A DNA stretch of 64,000 bases from Chrysomallon squamiferum. Its lineage: Eukaryota; Mollusca; Gastropoda; Neomphalida; Peltospiridae. The notes under the pieces were generated by a model. That model ran no database searches, was not told the origin of the DNA, and was given only the letters and a program-made list of their open reading frames with translations. Within the stretch, counting starts at the first letter, position 1; the number at the start of each line of letters is the position of its first letter. Positions 38,778 to 52,880 of the stretch are shown here, in pieces. The stretch spans positions 2,251,167 to 2,315,166 of the forward strand of contig CM022665.1 in the NCBI GenBank assembly GCA_012295275.1. Reading direction: 5' to 3'. Made by a program: the position numbers and the translations under genes.

Positions 38778-41700
38778 TTACAAAATGATGCATTAACTGA
38801 AACAAATTAAATGTCAGCCTATAGAAATCTATACAAGTTTGTTATTTTATTGCTCTGCTTTGAAGTCAGCTAAAAACGAACCAACACACATAAATGAAAC
38901 AGTGAGCTGTAAATGTGCAAAATGTGTTTAGTTATTTGTTTACACAGTCACTTTAAACAAGTTGACTAGAGCTTTAAGGATGTCAATGTGTTTTTATTCA
39001 CTGTATACTGTAATTTAAGCACATCTGTTAGATGCAATTCACTTTTATTCCATCCAGTTGTAATCAAATTATATTTATTTACTGTGCATGGTTGCTGTAG
39101 TCTGGTTGTGAGATTGAATACAGTATTAATGTTTCAGACTGATTAATCTGATTTTCTTTCTGAAGCTGGGGGGAGTGTTTGTTTTTGCTTTTTCCATCCT
39201 TTTTCACAGATATCTGTGAAGTTTTCTATTCAGAAAATTTAAGGGTTTGAAAATGATACTGAAACAGATATGGTACTTTGATTTTACACAGAACCTTTCA
39301 GTACATGCACTGGACTGTGGCCATTATTCATTAGTGTGGGTTTTATTCATTATCAAGATAGCGAGGGTAAAATGTAAGTAATTATATTTGCTTCAGTCAT
39401 TTTAATGTCATTTTGTTACAGAAATATTCTGTAATTTGGTATATATAATTATAACTGGATTTGCATTCTGATACCCATATGATAAAATTAACAATAATCC
39501 TGCCTTCTCACAATTTCAGTAATGTATGCCTTATAGGCAGTTCAATCAGTTTCTTTGAGGGATATTTTCTTCTTTTTAATGTTGTTTTGTCTTTGTTTTT
39601 TTGTTTTTTTCTTTGTTATTATCATTTATTATTATTATTTTAATAGTAGTTTTATTGAGATGTACTGAAGTTTTAGACTAAGAAATACTCAGCCATTTCT
39701 AAGTAAAGTAAAGTTTAACATTTACTTACAGTAGTGCTTTCACCTTTGTGTTACAATCTCATTAGGACTGTCATAAAACTTTGTTTTGTTGCCAGGATAG
39801 TATTTTTGTACATCTGTTTGAAATAAAATTATTAGTTTGACTTATTTGGTTTTTTGCAGGTTAAAAAAAAATAATAATAAATAAATAAATTGGATTTAAA
39901 AAAATATAAAATAATAAACAAACATAAATTTGCAGACAAATAAAAATTTATCATTCTAATCTCAAGTTTATTATGATTTCATCTTTGCTCAACTGATTTG
40001 CAAACAGTTTACATCCAGTTGTACATTTCAAAGAAATCATTTGATTTGAAGGTTCTGACACTAAAACAAGTTACTACATTACATTCTACTACTGGATGTG
40101 AAGTTTTATATTTAAACTGTTTTGCTTGAGCTTCAAACCCTAAGAATTAAAATACTTTTTAAAAAAACGACAAAAACAAAACAACAAATAAAGGTTTTGT
40201 TGCATTTTTTTTAGTGTTAAATAAATTGTGGGGAACCAGCATGTTTTGAATCCTTTGTTCTTGCATATTCATTTTTCTGTTGTTACACAACTTATTTTTT
40301 TAATTATATCTATATATATATATATAATTTTTTATTTTTTTTTGCTATCTCTTCAGTCTGTAAATAAAGGATTTTTAACAGATGATACTTTTTTCCTCCT
40401 TTATTCCTGATTCAGCTTTCTTTTTTCTGTTTGTGTGGCTCAAGTACTCTAAAAAAAAAAAAAAAAAAAAAAAATGTGTTTATTGTTGGGGGTTTCTGCA
40501 GGTGTGCTGAACAAATTCAGATTATTTTTATGGAAAAAAACAAATGAAAGATATTTACAGTTTGTAGTTTCATCATATTACCTTGTACATGTAAACACCT
40601 GTCAACCCTATACTTGTGCAAAAAGACATAGCATTCCTAAATTATTACACTTTACATTTCTTAAAATACAACATTAGTCACAAAATTAACCAGCAGACAG
40701 TCTTGTCATCAAATAACATTTGACAGTGTAGAGAACAAAATAGACACAAACAAGAAATGATTTTATTCATTTATTTTTTACATTATATATGGAAAAACAA
40801 GATTACAAAGCACTCACCAATATAATAATTTAAAACATGCAATTCATAGTATATTGCACAATAAAACAACAACTGGAAAATGGTATTCCAGCATCCATGT
40901 TCTTGGTTTTGATAATATTTCAACTGAATGGATGATCACACAACTTCAGTTTGTACCATGTAGAAACAAACATCACACTGTTCAGTTACTTTTTTAATTT
41001 TTTTTTTATTGAGATCTAGTTTTTGTTTCAAGCAAAATACTGAGCACCTTTGTTAAAGCCGAAAGCCCTCTTCTAGGAAGAAAACCCAGTTACAACTATG
41101 GTTTAAATAAATAATACATTTTTACATCCAATTCCTACAGGCTCCTGATTACATTAAAATATTGAGATTTTAAGTGAAGACTAAATAACAGCATCTAAAT
41201 TTAAGTTACTTGTGAAACTAAAACTTAACTATAAATATGAACCAAGTTCTTTCTTCTCTTGAACATTATTTTATGTAAACCATGATTAAGCTGGGGTTTT
41301 TTTTATGTAGATATCGAGTATCGACATCAGCCCTATCATCATCATATAATCTGTTTATTCTCGATTCATATTACAGCAAGAAAATAAATTGGTACATTTG
41401 ATATCTTCTAATACCATTTGTAAAGAATAAACTGAAAAGAAAGCAACTGTATCTAGTATACTTAAAGTACTAAATGAAGTATTTTAACATAAATAAGTTG
41501 CTGTTGTATCTTTATTTTTTATTTATTTATTTATTTATTATTATTTTTTTTTTTTTTTGTTTAATCATGATTCAGTAGTTAAGCTATTTTAAACAAAACA
41601 TGGACAGGACTGCCCACAAGTGACCAAAGCTATTATATTTTAAAGGAACTATTTTCTGCTACATGTCCTATGCTTCAAAGCTTGAACAGCTAACTATATT

Positions 41701-44700
41701 GTTACTTCCACACACAGAGAAGAGTTTTCAGCCGATTGTTTTAAAATATTTAAAATATTTGTTTGTATGTTCAAAAATGTCCAGTTGTTATTTGTGGTTT
41801 ATAAGTGAATGAATTGGAAACATTTTTTTCTTTTCAAATATAATCATCTTCGTCATCTGACATTAAAATAACATTTTTCTAAAACTTTCTTAACATTAAA
41901 TGCTAAATGTTAAGAAATCGGTGTAAAAAGAATATACACTGATACAAAATATATAAATTAAACCATTAACAAAGATTTTTAATTTTTTTTCACTTACTCA
42001 AAATCAGCCAGTGGGTTTCAAAAAAAAGAAATGACAAAAACATATCTGGATGAGGATGGGTGCTTTCTTTAGCCATGAAGTGCAAAACAGGATATCCACT
42101 TTCACTGCAGACACAGTCTGGTACAGTTGCCTTTTGTGCCAAAGAGAGTAGCAGATTAAGAAGGGTTTGGAAAGTGTAAAATAATTTATTATGAATGCAC
42201 CATACTTTAGAAAAAAAAAAATCTAGTAAGGTACTACAATCTATATCAATATTATGTTTTTCACAACCCAGTAGAAATTAAAATCTGAATAAAGCTGTAA
42301 TTATAAAGGCACACTTTCTTTTAATATAATTATTTTTCAGTATACAGATTTCTACAAGTTCTTACTACTAATTAGTGTGAAAAAGACTGATAAGCAGTGT
42401 CATAGGCAGCTTTAGTTTATACTTTACACAGAAAGCTCTTCAAAAATGTTTGCTGTCAGTATATGTAGACCTTATTATTTTGTTTTGTCATATAATGACA
42501 AATGGGAAAAAAAAAAAAAAAAGATGAAAAATCTAATGAACAATTTACAAAATATGTGTAACTCTGTGAGCAAGCTATGACTGACTTCTCTTGGAAAAGG
42601 TCAATCCTGAATGCTTTGGTAAGGTCTGATATTAATATATGTAACCCAGATTATCAAAAAATACTAATTTCAATCTTTTAACGGTTTTTAATTTTGAGGT
42701 TATGCAACAGACAATTCAGTATACATGGGCATTACAAATATTGTATACACAGTTAAAAATACATACTGTATTACAAAACGTGCCACCAAACCAAGTGCAC
42801 TTTTCTGATTCAAACCAATAGCTTGTATACATTTTAAATACTTACAAGTTTTTTTATTTGTCACTAGCAACAAATCTTTTCTGAAAAAAATTAGTCTTTT
42901 GAGGGCACACTGAAACTGATATTTAACATTTTTCAAAACGCCATCTTGTAAAGTTGCCTCAGTTTTTAATGGATTTGTTTTGCTGGGTTTTTTTTTTCTT
43001 CTTCTTTTCTGTTTTTTTTAAATTATATTTCTGTGTACTAAGTGGTGTCATGTTTCCCTGTATGCTTATAAGTTTGTTATATTATTGTCGTACTTTATTA
43101 TTAGCAAAGATCCAGAAACAAATAAAACATTTATAAGGAAGAATATAAAATGCACTTAGGCTATTTGTTTGAATCATTGAATATTTATCTGAATAAAATC
43201 TATTATTTACAAACATAATTCTCATGTTAAGAATGGAAACAAAGGACCAGCAGTTGTTTCCATTTATAAAATAAAATATAAAATTAGCAAAAATGACATT
43301 TCTAATGCAATTTAATTCATATTTGCTTCTGATAAAAACAAACCGTAACCTAGGAAGTGTATATGACTGTCATCCCAACATGCATATAAATATTCAGAAT
43401 CTTCAGATATATATAAATAAATATGACATGTTACAAGTATCACACAAAAAATGCGTTAGCTCCCAACAACCTTAAAATAAACCCTAACCAAGGGATTATA
43501 TATAATGGTCCCACTGACATGCATATAAATTATATAATGTGTAGAATCTTCACGTATTTATACATTAATAACAGACTATGTCACATACATCTACACTGCA
43601 ACTTAAAATAAACACATATTAAAAACACCCTTACAGACAAAAGGTTAAATCTGATAAAACCTTGCTTAAAATAATTTAAAATCTGCTGTTTACATTTGTT
43701 TTAATGTATAACAGTTTAATAAATTAGTTGATGAGTAAATATTAAGAAGCTATATGTCAAAATAAAAAAATCACTATGGGCAGTGGTTATATGATTGTCT
43801 TTAAACTTATTCCAGTTCAATCTACTGAAAGTAAAATGACTAGAATAATTATGCCAAACAGATTAATTAAAGAAAAACAGTTCAGTTAATAATTTCTGAT
43901 TTATATTTATCATTATAATATGGTCAACATAAAGTATTCATAAGTTTTTACTAAGTTAACAGAACCACAAATTTGTAAATTAAAAAAAAAAAAATAATAA
44001 TAATAATAATAACAGTGCACTTTATCCATTAATTTACCATTCACATACAGATTTTAGTGAGTATATAAATAACTGTAAGAATTTTTTTTTTTTTTTTTTT
44101 TATGAAGTGGTTCATATCTGAATTTACGAAAAAAGAAACTTGAAATGCTAGCATTCCTTTAAAAGGAATAGTGCGTGTACCATCTTTTCTGTTTGACAAT
44201 GCAGTGAAAGTTAATGTCTACAATTTACTTCATCTCTAGCAACATCATTTGAAGCAGAAACCTCAGTGTGATAATCCAGTAGGGTCCAAACTGAACTAAA
44301 GGGAAATCTTTTGATATCCCTAATACCAAGCACTAACGTGTTTTAGGTAGCTTCAATAACTTACAATATACATTTATGCAAAGTTTCACTAAACAGAAGA
44401 TTCTGCAGTGCATTTCCTTCAAATATTTCTTAATGATGGAACTGAAGCAAAATGAAAGGGGAAACCTTGACAGACAATGAAAATGTCAATCACTGTGTAA
44501 GACAAAAATCTGAAGACATGTTGGAAATTCAGGGAAAGCTAGATTTAAAGAATACATGTGGAAGAAGAAACATGTTTTAAGTTGGGATCCTCAGTAGCTG
44601 AAAACAAGAGATCAGTTTAGAAGGTGTAAGGGCAGATAAATGCACATCATTATTTATCTAACTTGAACAACTGTCACTCTGAAGAAACACTTCTATCTGC

Positions 44701-45783
44701 ATTTCTGATCATACTGCAGTAAACACACAACATGTCTGTTAATCTATTAACTTGAAATACTGGGGTACTTGGAGGCAGCAACATCAACAGAAGCCTTATG
44801 TTAGTGGAGATCTGTTGTCATCAAGAATGGTATGTTCAGGCTAAGAAACTTGTAACATTTTATTGATGTCACATATATCCCAAAATGAACTTGTCATGTG
44901 AACCAAGTCAGATTTTTCACTGATGCCAATGTGAATGCTTCTACCAAGCTCACATTTGAAAGAGTCTCAGTAAAAACTGTTTCATTTTGTATCAACATAG
45001 CTGCCGAACTAAGAAGAAATTAAGAAATCTGATGAAATTGAGAAATACGCTTAAGCAAAAACATGAAACAGTTGTAGAAAGATACTGAAAAATAGATGAA
45101 GTCAGTTATATCAGTGTCTGGAAAGATTTGCCCCAACATTATGCAGACTACTCTTGATTCAAAGCAATGATGAGTTTTACAAAGTCAAGCACTTAAACAC
45201 TGACAATGACTATGACTATTACAGAAACTAACCTCACACACAATATCCCTGATTATTAAATCTTCCTTCAGCTTCAAAATAAAAATAATCCTGTCAATAT
45301 CAATATGATAATCTACATGCCATATGAATGTTTACTTCTGTTGGTGACACAGAAATGGTCTAATCTTCATCACCACTGATCTGTTGTTTTCATATGGCAT
45401 CAGAATTCACTGTGTAGCAAGGATTTCAAGAATACTGATTGTTTTTCTCACACTGACATTCAAAAAAGTTTATGTCATAGATATTCAAAGTATGCATCAT
45501 CACATCAGGGACTACTACACATCAAGTTTATGAAACATCCAATACGAAGTGATGAAGTGTTTTATAAACATTGTTCCTAATCATCACAAAATAACTGTTT
45601 ACTGTGATATTTAATAAACTTTGTCAAAAGACAATTTAAACAATACAAAAAATATATATATATATCAAAGTGCCTGCTGCAGCCTGTTCTATACCTGGTT
45701 ATATGTACTTTAACAAAATAATAAATCTGGCCCATCACATGAGAATAAATATCTATCAATTTTGTCAGTAAATCAAAGCTATA

Positions 45784-45785
<2 letters not shown>

Positions 45786-45827
<42 letters not shown>

Positions 45828-45872
45828 ATATATAATATATAATATATATATTATATATATATATATATATAA
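45786..45872 (+). repeat. (GT)n(AT)n compound microsatellite
   Basis: About 19 GT units are followed by AT repeats with internal inverted symmetry. Confidence 0.95.
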
Positions 45873-46172
45873 ACCATTTTAAACAAAGTATCAAATGGAA
45901 AATATTTAAAGGCCTGATTTGGTGTGACAGGTCACAAACATGAAAGCACTGTGACTTTTAATCTCAGCATGGTTACAGTGAGAATCATCTAATTATTATT
46001 ATTATTATTATTATTATTATGTTGTTTAGTTAATTTCATTTTCAAATGGTTTTACTGTGCAGAAAAAAAAAAATTTGACTTGATCTATATTAGCAAGAAT
46101 CACAGACAGCAAGAAAGAGTGAGTGACATTTTAAATACTTAAATACTCAAATACATTTATCATCCGTTGTGA

Positions 46173-46189
46173 TTTATTAATATTTTATT
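46173..46189 (-). promoter_or_regulatory. VPS54: Candidate VPS54 polyadenylation signals
   Basis: Two TTTATT motifs on the plus strand (AATAAA on the transcript) lie about 330 nt past the VPS54 stop. They would give a short 3' UTR and leave about 7.5 kb between the convergent genes. A longer 3' UTR reaching AATAAA motifs near 40,760 is not excluded. Confidence 0.4.
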
Positions 46190-46511
46190 TACAACACATA
46201 TACTATTAAAATTAGATGTTTCCCACAAGGAACGACATATTCATCACCAAAGACATAATAAATAAATTGTTTGTTTTGGGGTTTTTTTCATCAAAATCTT
46301 ATAGAGTTATAATAAAGCATTAAATAAATAAATGTGTATGTTTATAAGAAAATATAAACATGCATGAATATTTTTTATCTGTAATGGTGTACATTCTCCA
46401 CTCCCTGTTCTAACTGATCACTGCTAAACAGGTTTATCAATCTTTGTGATCAGGTCACAGCCGTAGACAAGGAAAAATGGAACTGGTTTGGCTAACTGGA
46501 AGGAACCCAGG

Positions 46512-46614
46512 TTATGTTGGTAACCACACATCATTGACATTGTCACTGAGTTCTTCAACACCTTTCAGAGCCCGGTAACTTCCAATATAGAACACCAGAT
46601 CTGACGTGACAAGT
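46512..46614 (-). CDS. VPS54: VPS54 last exon and stop
   Basis: The exon encodes LVTSDLVFYIGSYRALKG, then VEELSDNVNDVWLPT and a TAA at 46514-46512. It aligns without gaps from ALKG to the final Trp with the human C-terminus (ALKGLKDLDLNMAEIW). The residue before the shared Asn is Asp here, where human has the Leu altered in the wobbler mouse. Confidence 0.93.
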
Positions 46615-46647
46615 CTGAAAAACAAAATAACATGTAATTTAAAATAC

Positions 46648-46688
<41 letters not shown>

Positions 46689-49600
46689 TGCGTGCGTGCG
46701 TGTGTGCTTGTTTTACACTAGCAAAGACAACCGAAAACTCAAAACAATGTTTTAAACTGTATGTTGTTGTTGTTGTTGTTGTTTTTTCAGTATATTATAG
46801 AAGTAAAAACGTTTTTGGGGTTTATTTAAAACCTTTAATTTAATCCTTTTTTGAGTGTTTTTAATATTTTAAATTAAAATAATAGCAATAAAAACTGTAT
46901 TTTACTTATTATCATGGCCTTACATATTACAATAAAAAAGTAATTTATTTTGAATGTTTTGCTAATGTTTTAAACAAATAAGAAAATAGTAATAAACACA
47001 AATGTTACAGTATTAACAGATATAATAATTTTTCAAATATATTTTAGCTCACCCATGTTGAGGTCCACCATCATTTGTAACACCAAGAGTGGAAAGTTTT
47101 CTTCCTAAAATAGCCTTGAAGGAGCAATCAATTCTAACAAATATGTCCTGAAAAAAGAAAAAAAAACACACAAAAAATGAGTTTATAAAATTATTTTAAA
47201 TATAAACCTAAATCAACTTAACCATATTTTTAAGAATGACTAAAAAAATCCCATTTTCAATTTAAATTACATAAGATAATTCTACAGATTTTTAATACAA
47301 TTTTATTAACCAGTATTGTATAATTCCTAAGCTGTAGATATGACAAAAAAAACACCAGTAAATCTGCAACTGCAATCATTAAAAGATAAAGAAACCTACT
47401 TTAAAATAATTTGTCTATGACAAATATTCAGGATGTTATCAATATTTATGTAACGTCTATTAAAGGTAATTACATATAACAATAGGGAGAGCCATTTATC
47501 AAGAGTTAATTTGATTAAATGTGACAATCTTCTTAATACAATGAAATGTGCTCTGGGTCCATTCATAATCTCAGAAATATTAATTAAAAATATCAATATC
47601 AAAGTACATAATTTTATTTGCTGTTACTGAACATTTTGCTTCATTTTTTTTTAAAAGGTTTCAGAATTTCAAATCACTTTCTGTACCACATTGAACCTCA
47701 AAATTCGATCTCATTAGTTAACACATTTATATAAGCAAATATTATTTTGCAGTTAAATAAATTTTCTTTCTCAACAGTATTTCTGGGTATGGTGCCGTGG
47801 AACTGAACAAAACAAACTTCTGTTATTTAATGTCTACTGATGTGGCTATGACAGAACAAACAAAATCTGCAGCAAGTACAAACTTTGTCAGTTTGTAATC
47901 AACAGCATCTTCATTATATGTTTTCATCTACATTCCAGTATACAACAAAATATGTCCCACCACCCTGACTTTTCAGTTTCTCCAGCTGACCACTGTCCAC
48001 TGTTTTCTCTCTCAGTCATATCAGATGACCTACCACTCTGCCATTCAAAATGACTAGGATATTCTTCTTTACACTGGCATCTAACTTCTCGTCTTCTAAA
48101 GTTATAATAATTCTGTCCATCTACTGTGGGCCATTTTCAACTGAAGTAATTGCTTTTTAGTATCAGCTAGTTCTCTAGCTAAATCACAAGTTAGGATATG
48201 TCTCTTTAATCTTACAACCACTTTCCTTTTGATTGAGGTGTTTAATTCTGTTGGGTTGAGGAAGTTTACTTCATAGATCTTTTAGGACAGGTCAGTGTTT
48301 TTCTTTCATATCACAGAATCTTTTAAAAATAAAAGTTAACTTTTTTTCATCTTGCCTTTATATACTCTTCTCAAGGAATGTTTAATGGATGATGTTCAGT
48401 AACAGCAACTGATGTTTTGATGCATTTTGCTTCATTAGATAGTACTGCAGGAACATCTTCCACAGAACTTGTTTCAACCAATCCACTGAATTCCTGAGGA
48501 GTATCAGAACTAACAACCTTGTCTGTGAAACACACTGTGAAGACTTCATATGTTCCTAATGTTTCACCAACTAACAATCACAGATCATTGTTGGTACATG
48601 ATACCCTCAGTTTTACCTTCACTGGTTCAGTGAACCGTGCTTACAAATCATTTGTTTTCAACATACATCAACAGAACATGTCCTACTCTCAGTTCACTGA
48701 GTAAAATGATCAATTAATAATGATGTCACTTACTTTAACCTGCTGGGTAGGTAGAACATCGATCAGAGCTTCGTGCAGTTTGGCGATTTGTTTACATATT
48801 GATCTAAAACATATTGACGGCACTGGAGCCTTTACTTCGTACTGAAATCAAAGCAAAAATATTTTAATTCTGATCACCTTGTTTTTGTAACTTTTTATCT
48901 CCATTTATATCAGTCTCTTTTGAGTCTTTGTTTATTACTACTATACTAGATGATGATATTTGTAATTGTATACATATAGTCAGTCAGGAGTTTAAGTAGT
49001 TGCCAGATCTCTTGAAACACTTTAGGTTAAAACTAAACTAAAACCATTTTATGAAACCATAATCCAATGGTCGATATCCTTTAACTTAAAAATCAGTTTT
49101 CAATTACATCTACTTGATAACATAAATAATAACATATATAGCTGTACACAGCAATAAACACAACTGTTTACCTTAGACAGCAATGGTTCCATCATGTTGT
49201 CCATAATACTAACAAGTTTGTTTGAGATTTCATCAATGTGGTTATTATAATCCTGAAATAAAATATTTTGACATTATCTATATTCCCTAACTGTTCAAAT
49301 ATTTTTAGAACTGACACAGAAAAAATTACATTTGTTTATTATTATAAAAGAATAATTCTTAAGAAATGTTTCCAAGTGATGCAGTTTTCTTCTCTTCAAT
49401 TTAACTCCTTCAGTTCTTAAATGCTGCTATTTCCACCTCATTAAGGAATGAATAACTGCATTTTACACACCTGTTTGTCTATGTGTATGATTAAAAAAAA
49501 CTCACCTTGACAATCTGGCCCAGGTGTTTCATCATGTTTTGGTTTCTGGTTGGCAACATTTTTTCAAAATGGGCCTGTACTCGAGGCATGAAATGAACAA

Positions 49601-52600
49601 CGAGCTGGAGAGCGCGAGATGCCAAGGCTGTCATGAAACACAACACACAGAAAATGTTACTACAGTTCTTCTTCGCCAATTTATAAATTAGTAAAGTTAA
49701 AAGAAAGCTGAAGCTCTTGTATGTTTTTTCCACATATATACATTTAGTTAGAATACAGATCTTTAAACTGTCTCTTAAAATTCAGTTACGTATAATACAT
49801 AATGTGACCAGCTAATGAAATCTACTGTGCAACATTAAATCCATCTTTACACTACAGGAAATTCTTGTCACAAATAAAACTCAATCTGCAAAAACAAAAA
49901 ATGTATTACTGTCCAGTCAATAGTGGTTAACCCCAAAATAAAAATTTGTTCTGAAACAAAGTAGTAACAAATTATATGAGATAAACCAAAAAAGAAAAAA
50001 AAGAAAAAGAAGAAGAAAAAAACAGATTAGAAGATATTTAAATACATCTGCATTCTTTACAATCCTAAAGTTGTGGGAATAAATAATTTACACAAAAAAA
50101 GGACTAAATGTATCGTTATTTGTAAAAAGATACAAAAAGAAATTACCCAGTGTTCTTGTTGTAATTTTCTTTAGTCCAACTAACTGCAGTGCTCCAGCTC
50201 CTAATACCAACTGACACGTCCGAGAATTAAATGTCTACAAAAATATAAAACAACATTAACCAGCTAGAGTGTAAGTTCAGTACATGTATAAATGATTTTA
50301 AAATACTTTAGTTATCAACATCTTACTAGTAAAGTACGAAAAATAAAACAACAAACTTTGGCGGATACAAGATGCTTTCTTTTGATGTGACATGACAACA
50401 TAAACAGAAATATAAAAAAAACACAAGTTGTATAGAGGAGCTGTATATTAACTTCATTAGGAGCACTTTGCATGTTATATTTCTCACAAGAAAATCAAAA
50501 GACAAAAAAAACAAATAAAAAATCCTTAATTTTACTAATGAAATCTGGATTCTCTTCAACAGAAGATAAAAATTGAATGTCATTAGTATTACAGTTTTCT
50601 TTCCAGAACAAATACAGTACAAATCAAACTGTACCTTGAGCAAGTCAATAAGTCTGGTAAGGAGATCAGGAGCCGCTGTGGGTATGTCGTTAAGACACTG
50701 GCAATACTCTACAATCATCTTCAACAACAACAGCACAGTTCTAAAACAGTAACAAATTTTACGTAACAAAATAATTCATAAAAAATGAAAAATGAAAAAC
50801 AAATTACTCACTGTTTTTATATTTTATTTCATTTTTAACACTGGAATGCAAAGTGGCCAAAATATTACAATCAGATGTTGATAATATAACAAAAGTGTAT
50901 TATGGTAATAAACCTTTAATTGAAAATTTGAGCAAATGAAAAATATCCTAGTTTATTTAATATCAACCAAATACAATGAATACACACCACAAATAATAAC
51001 ATTTAAGATGGAAAATTTTACCATTAATCAGTAACTAATACATGAATTTAATTAATCAATAAGCTTTCCAATACTTTTCACAACACCAACAAATACCAGG
51101 ATGATAATTAATACATATTAACATGTAGATATATTACTAACCCAACAACAGCAAACTGTTCACCATCAACTACAATATATTCAGCTGGTCGACGATCTGA
51201 AATAAAAAGAAAAGATATTTACATTACCTCTATTTACATTAAATATTTACTCATTATATCAAAACCATATCCATCATCTTTAGTTAACCAGTGATAATTG
51301 TTTTATTTCACATGAATTTGTGTTAGAATAACTATATTTGTGTCAACTGTATGTCAGTAAATAGGTGTACATGTAAAACCAAATTGTTTTTCATATTAAA
51401 TTCCAGATTTTATTTTTATGACAGAGAACTCAATATTTCACAGAACAGTCCTTGTCACTAAATTAACAAACCTGAATCTACTCTTCTTTCAGGTAATGAC
51501 AAAGTATCTGAAATACAAATACTTATTTTGTCACATTTGTAATATACTTTATACACATTAATACATCACTAAATTAATGCAAGTGGCCAAGGTCAGATTA
51601 AATTAATGAGTGAGGCTGCATGATAGATTATTATTTCCCGTATTATTACTTTATTTGACAATTAATCATTTCGTAAAATTCACATAGTTGAAAAATAATT
51701 TGTTAAGTATTATACAAGTTACTTTGTCCTTGAAACCTGGGCAAATTGTTTTCATGCAGTTTCATGGAGGCTTGATTTGGAGTCTTTACACTTGGGTGAT
51801 AAAAAACGTACAGATTTAATTATGTGAGTTTCATCACCTTTCCTGTTAATAAAACGTTCATTAGCAAAGTAACTGATATTTGTTTTAACTGAATTATGTA
51901 AAGACGAAATGTGATATTATATTATTAATTGTTCAATAACACTGACTCTGATTTATCACATCAGTATTATGATCCCATTCTTTCTGCGATTTTTCCATTT
52001 TTCTTACCATGTTTTATTTTGTTTGTTGAACATACATTCCTTAAAACAACACTTTAAAAATAACAAGTCTACAGTTCTTCAGAAAACTTATTTAAAGTAG
52101 TGGTTGTATTATTCAGTAATAAAAATAATAGTAAGAAAATAAACTGGGTGTTATTCATTTAGTCCTGATGTTCATAACTAAGATAAAAAAAATTAAAAAT
52201 TAAATATTGTAAAAATTTCATTTATCAGGGTTCAGTGTCTACCTGATCGTGATATATGATCAACAAGCTCCTGAAACTCAGTAGGTACATCAGCTTGCTT
52301 CCACCTCTCATTGTCTAGAATAAGACTAAAATGAGAAACATACTTAATAATTTAATATAATAAATCAAATATTAGTATCAATTGTATAAAAATCAATGCA
52401 CAACTTGAAAGAGACGTATAACTGATGGAAAATACCATATCTGTACATAATGAATAATTTTACTTCTACTGCATAGTTCTGTGTCTCTCAATATAAATTT
52501 TTACTTCAGCCTGTGATAAAAGATAATATAATTTTGTTCATAAAAACTATCAAAATCTATTAAATTTAAAATTAACAGAATGCAAAACTAACTGTTCATT

Positions 52601-52835
52601 GGTTTAACAAAAATGAAAAATAAAAACAATCCATAACAAATCTTACCTCAGTTTTTGTTTTCTTTCTTCATGAAACCTTGCAACAAACTTATTGGCCTGA
52701 CAAAATAATACACAAAGCAAATGTTAATATTGAAATTTTTTAATTGTTTGCTTTAAACAAACAATGCTTTTATAATGATCATAATTATTTCAATATTCTA
52801 AAGATCATATATATATATATACACAAACACACTCA

Positions 52836-52880
<45 letters not shown>

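Larger units (their letters stand above)
38119..46511. other. UGP2-VPS54 convergent interval, no gene recognised
   Basis: The interval holds both 3' UTRs and intergenic DNA. It includes a long (ATT)n tract (38,701-38,777), an A24 run at about 40,451-40,474, T runs at about 41,547 and 44,083, and a (GT)n(AT)n tract (45,786-45,872). A block at about 44,130-45,580 is markedly poorer in simple repeats, but all six frames are broken by stops. Confidence 0.6.

Noticed and set aside
45577-45894. 105-codon minus-strand frame
   Set aside because: Created by GT and AT dinucleotide repeats; no conserved sequence.
50326-50769. 147-codon minus-strand frame as one exon
   Set aside because: Only 50635-50740 is VPS54 coding, with a donor at 50634; the rest is intron read-through.
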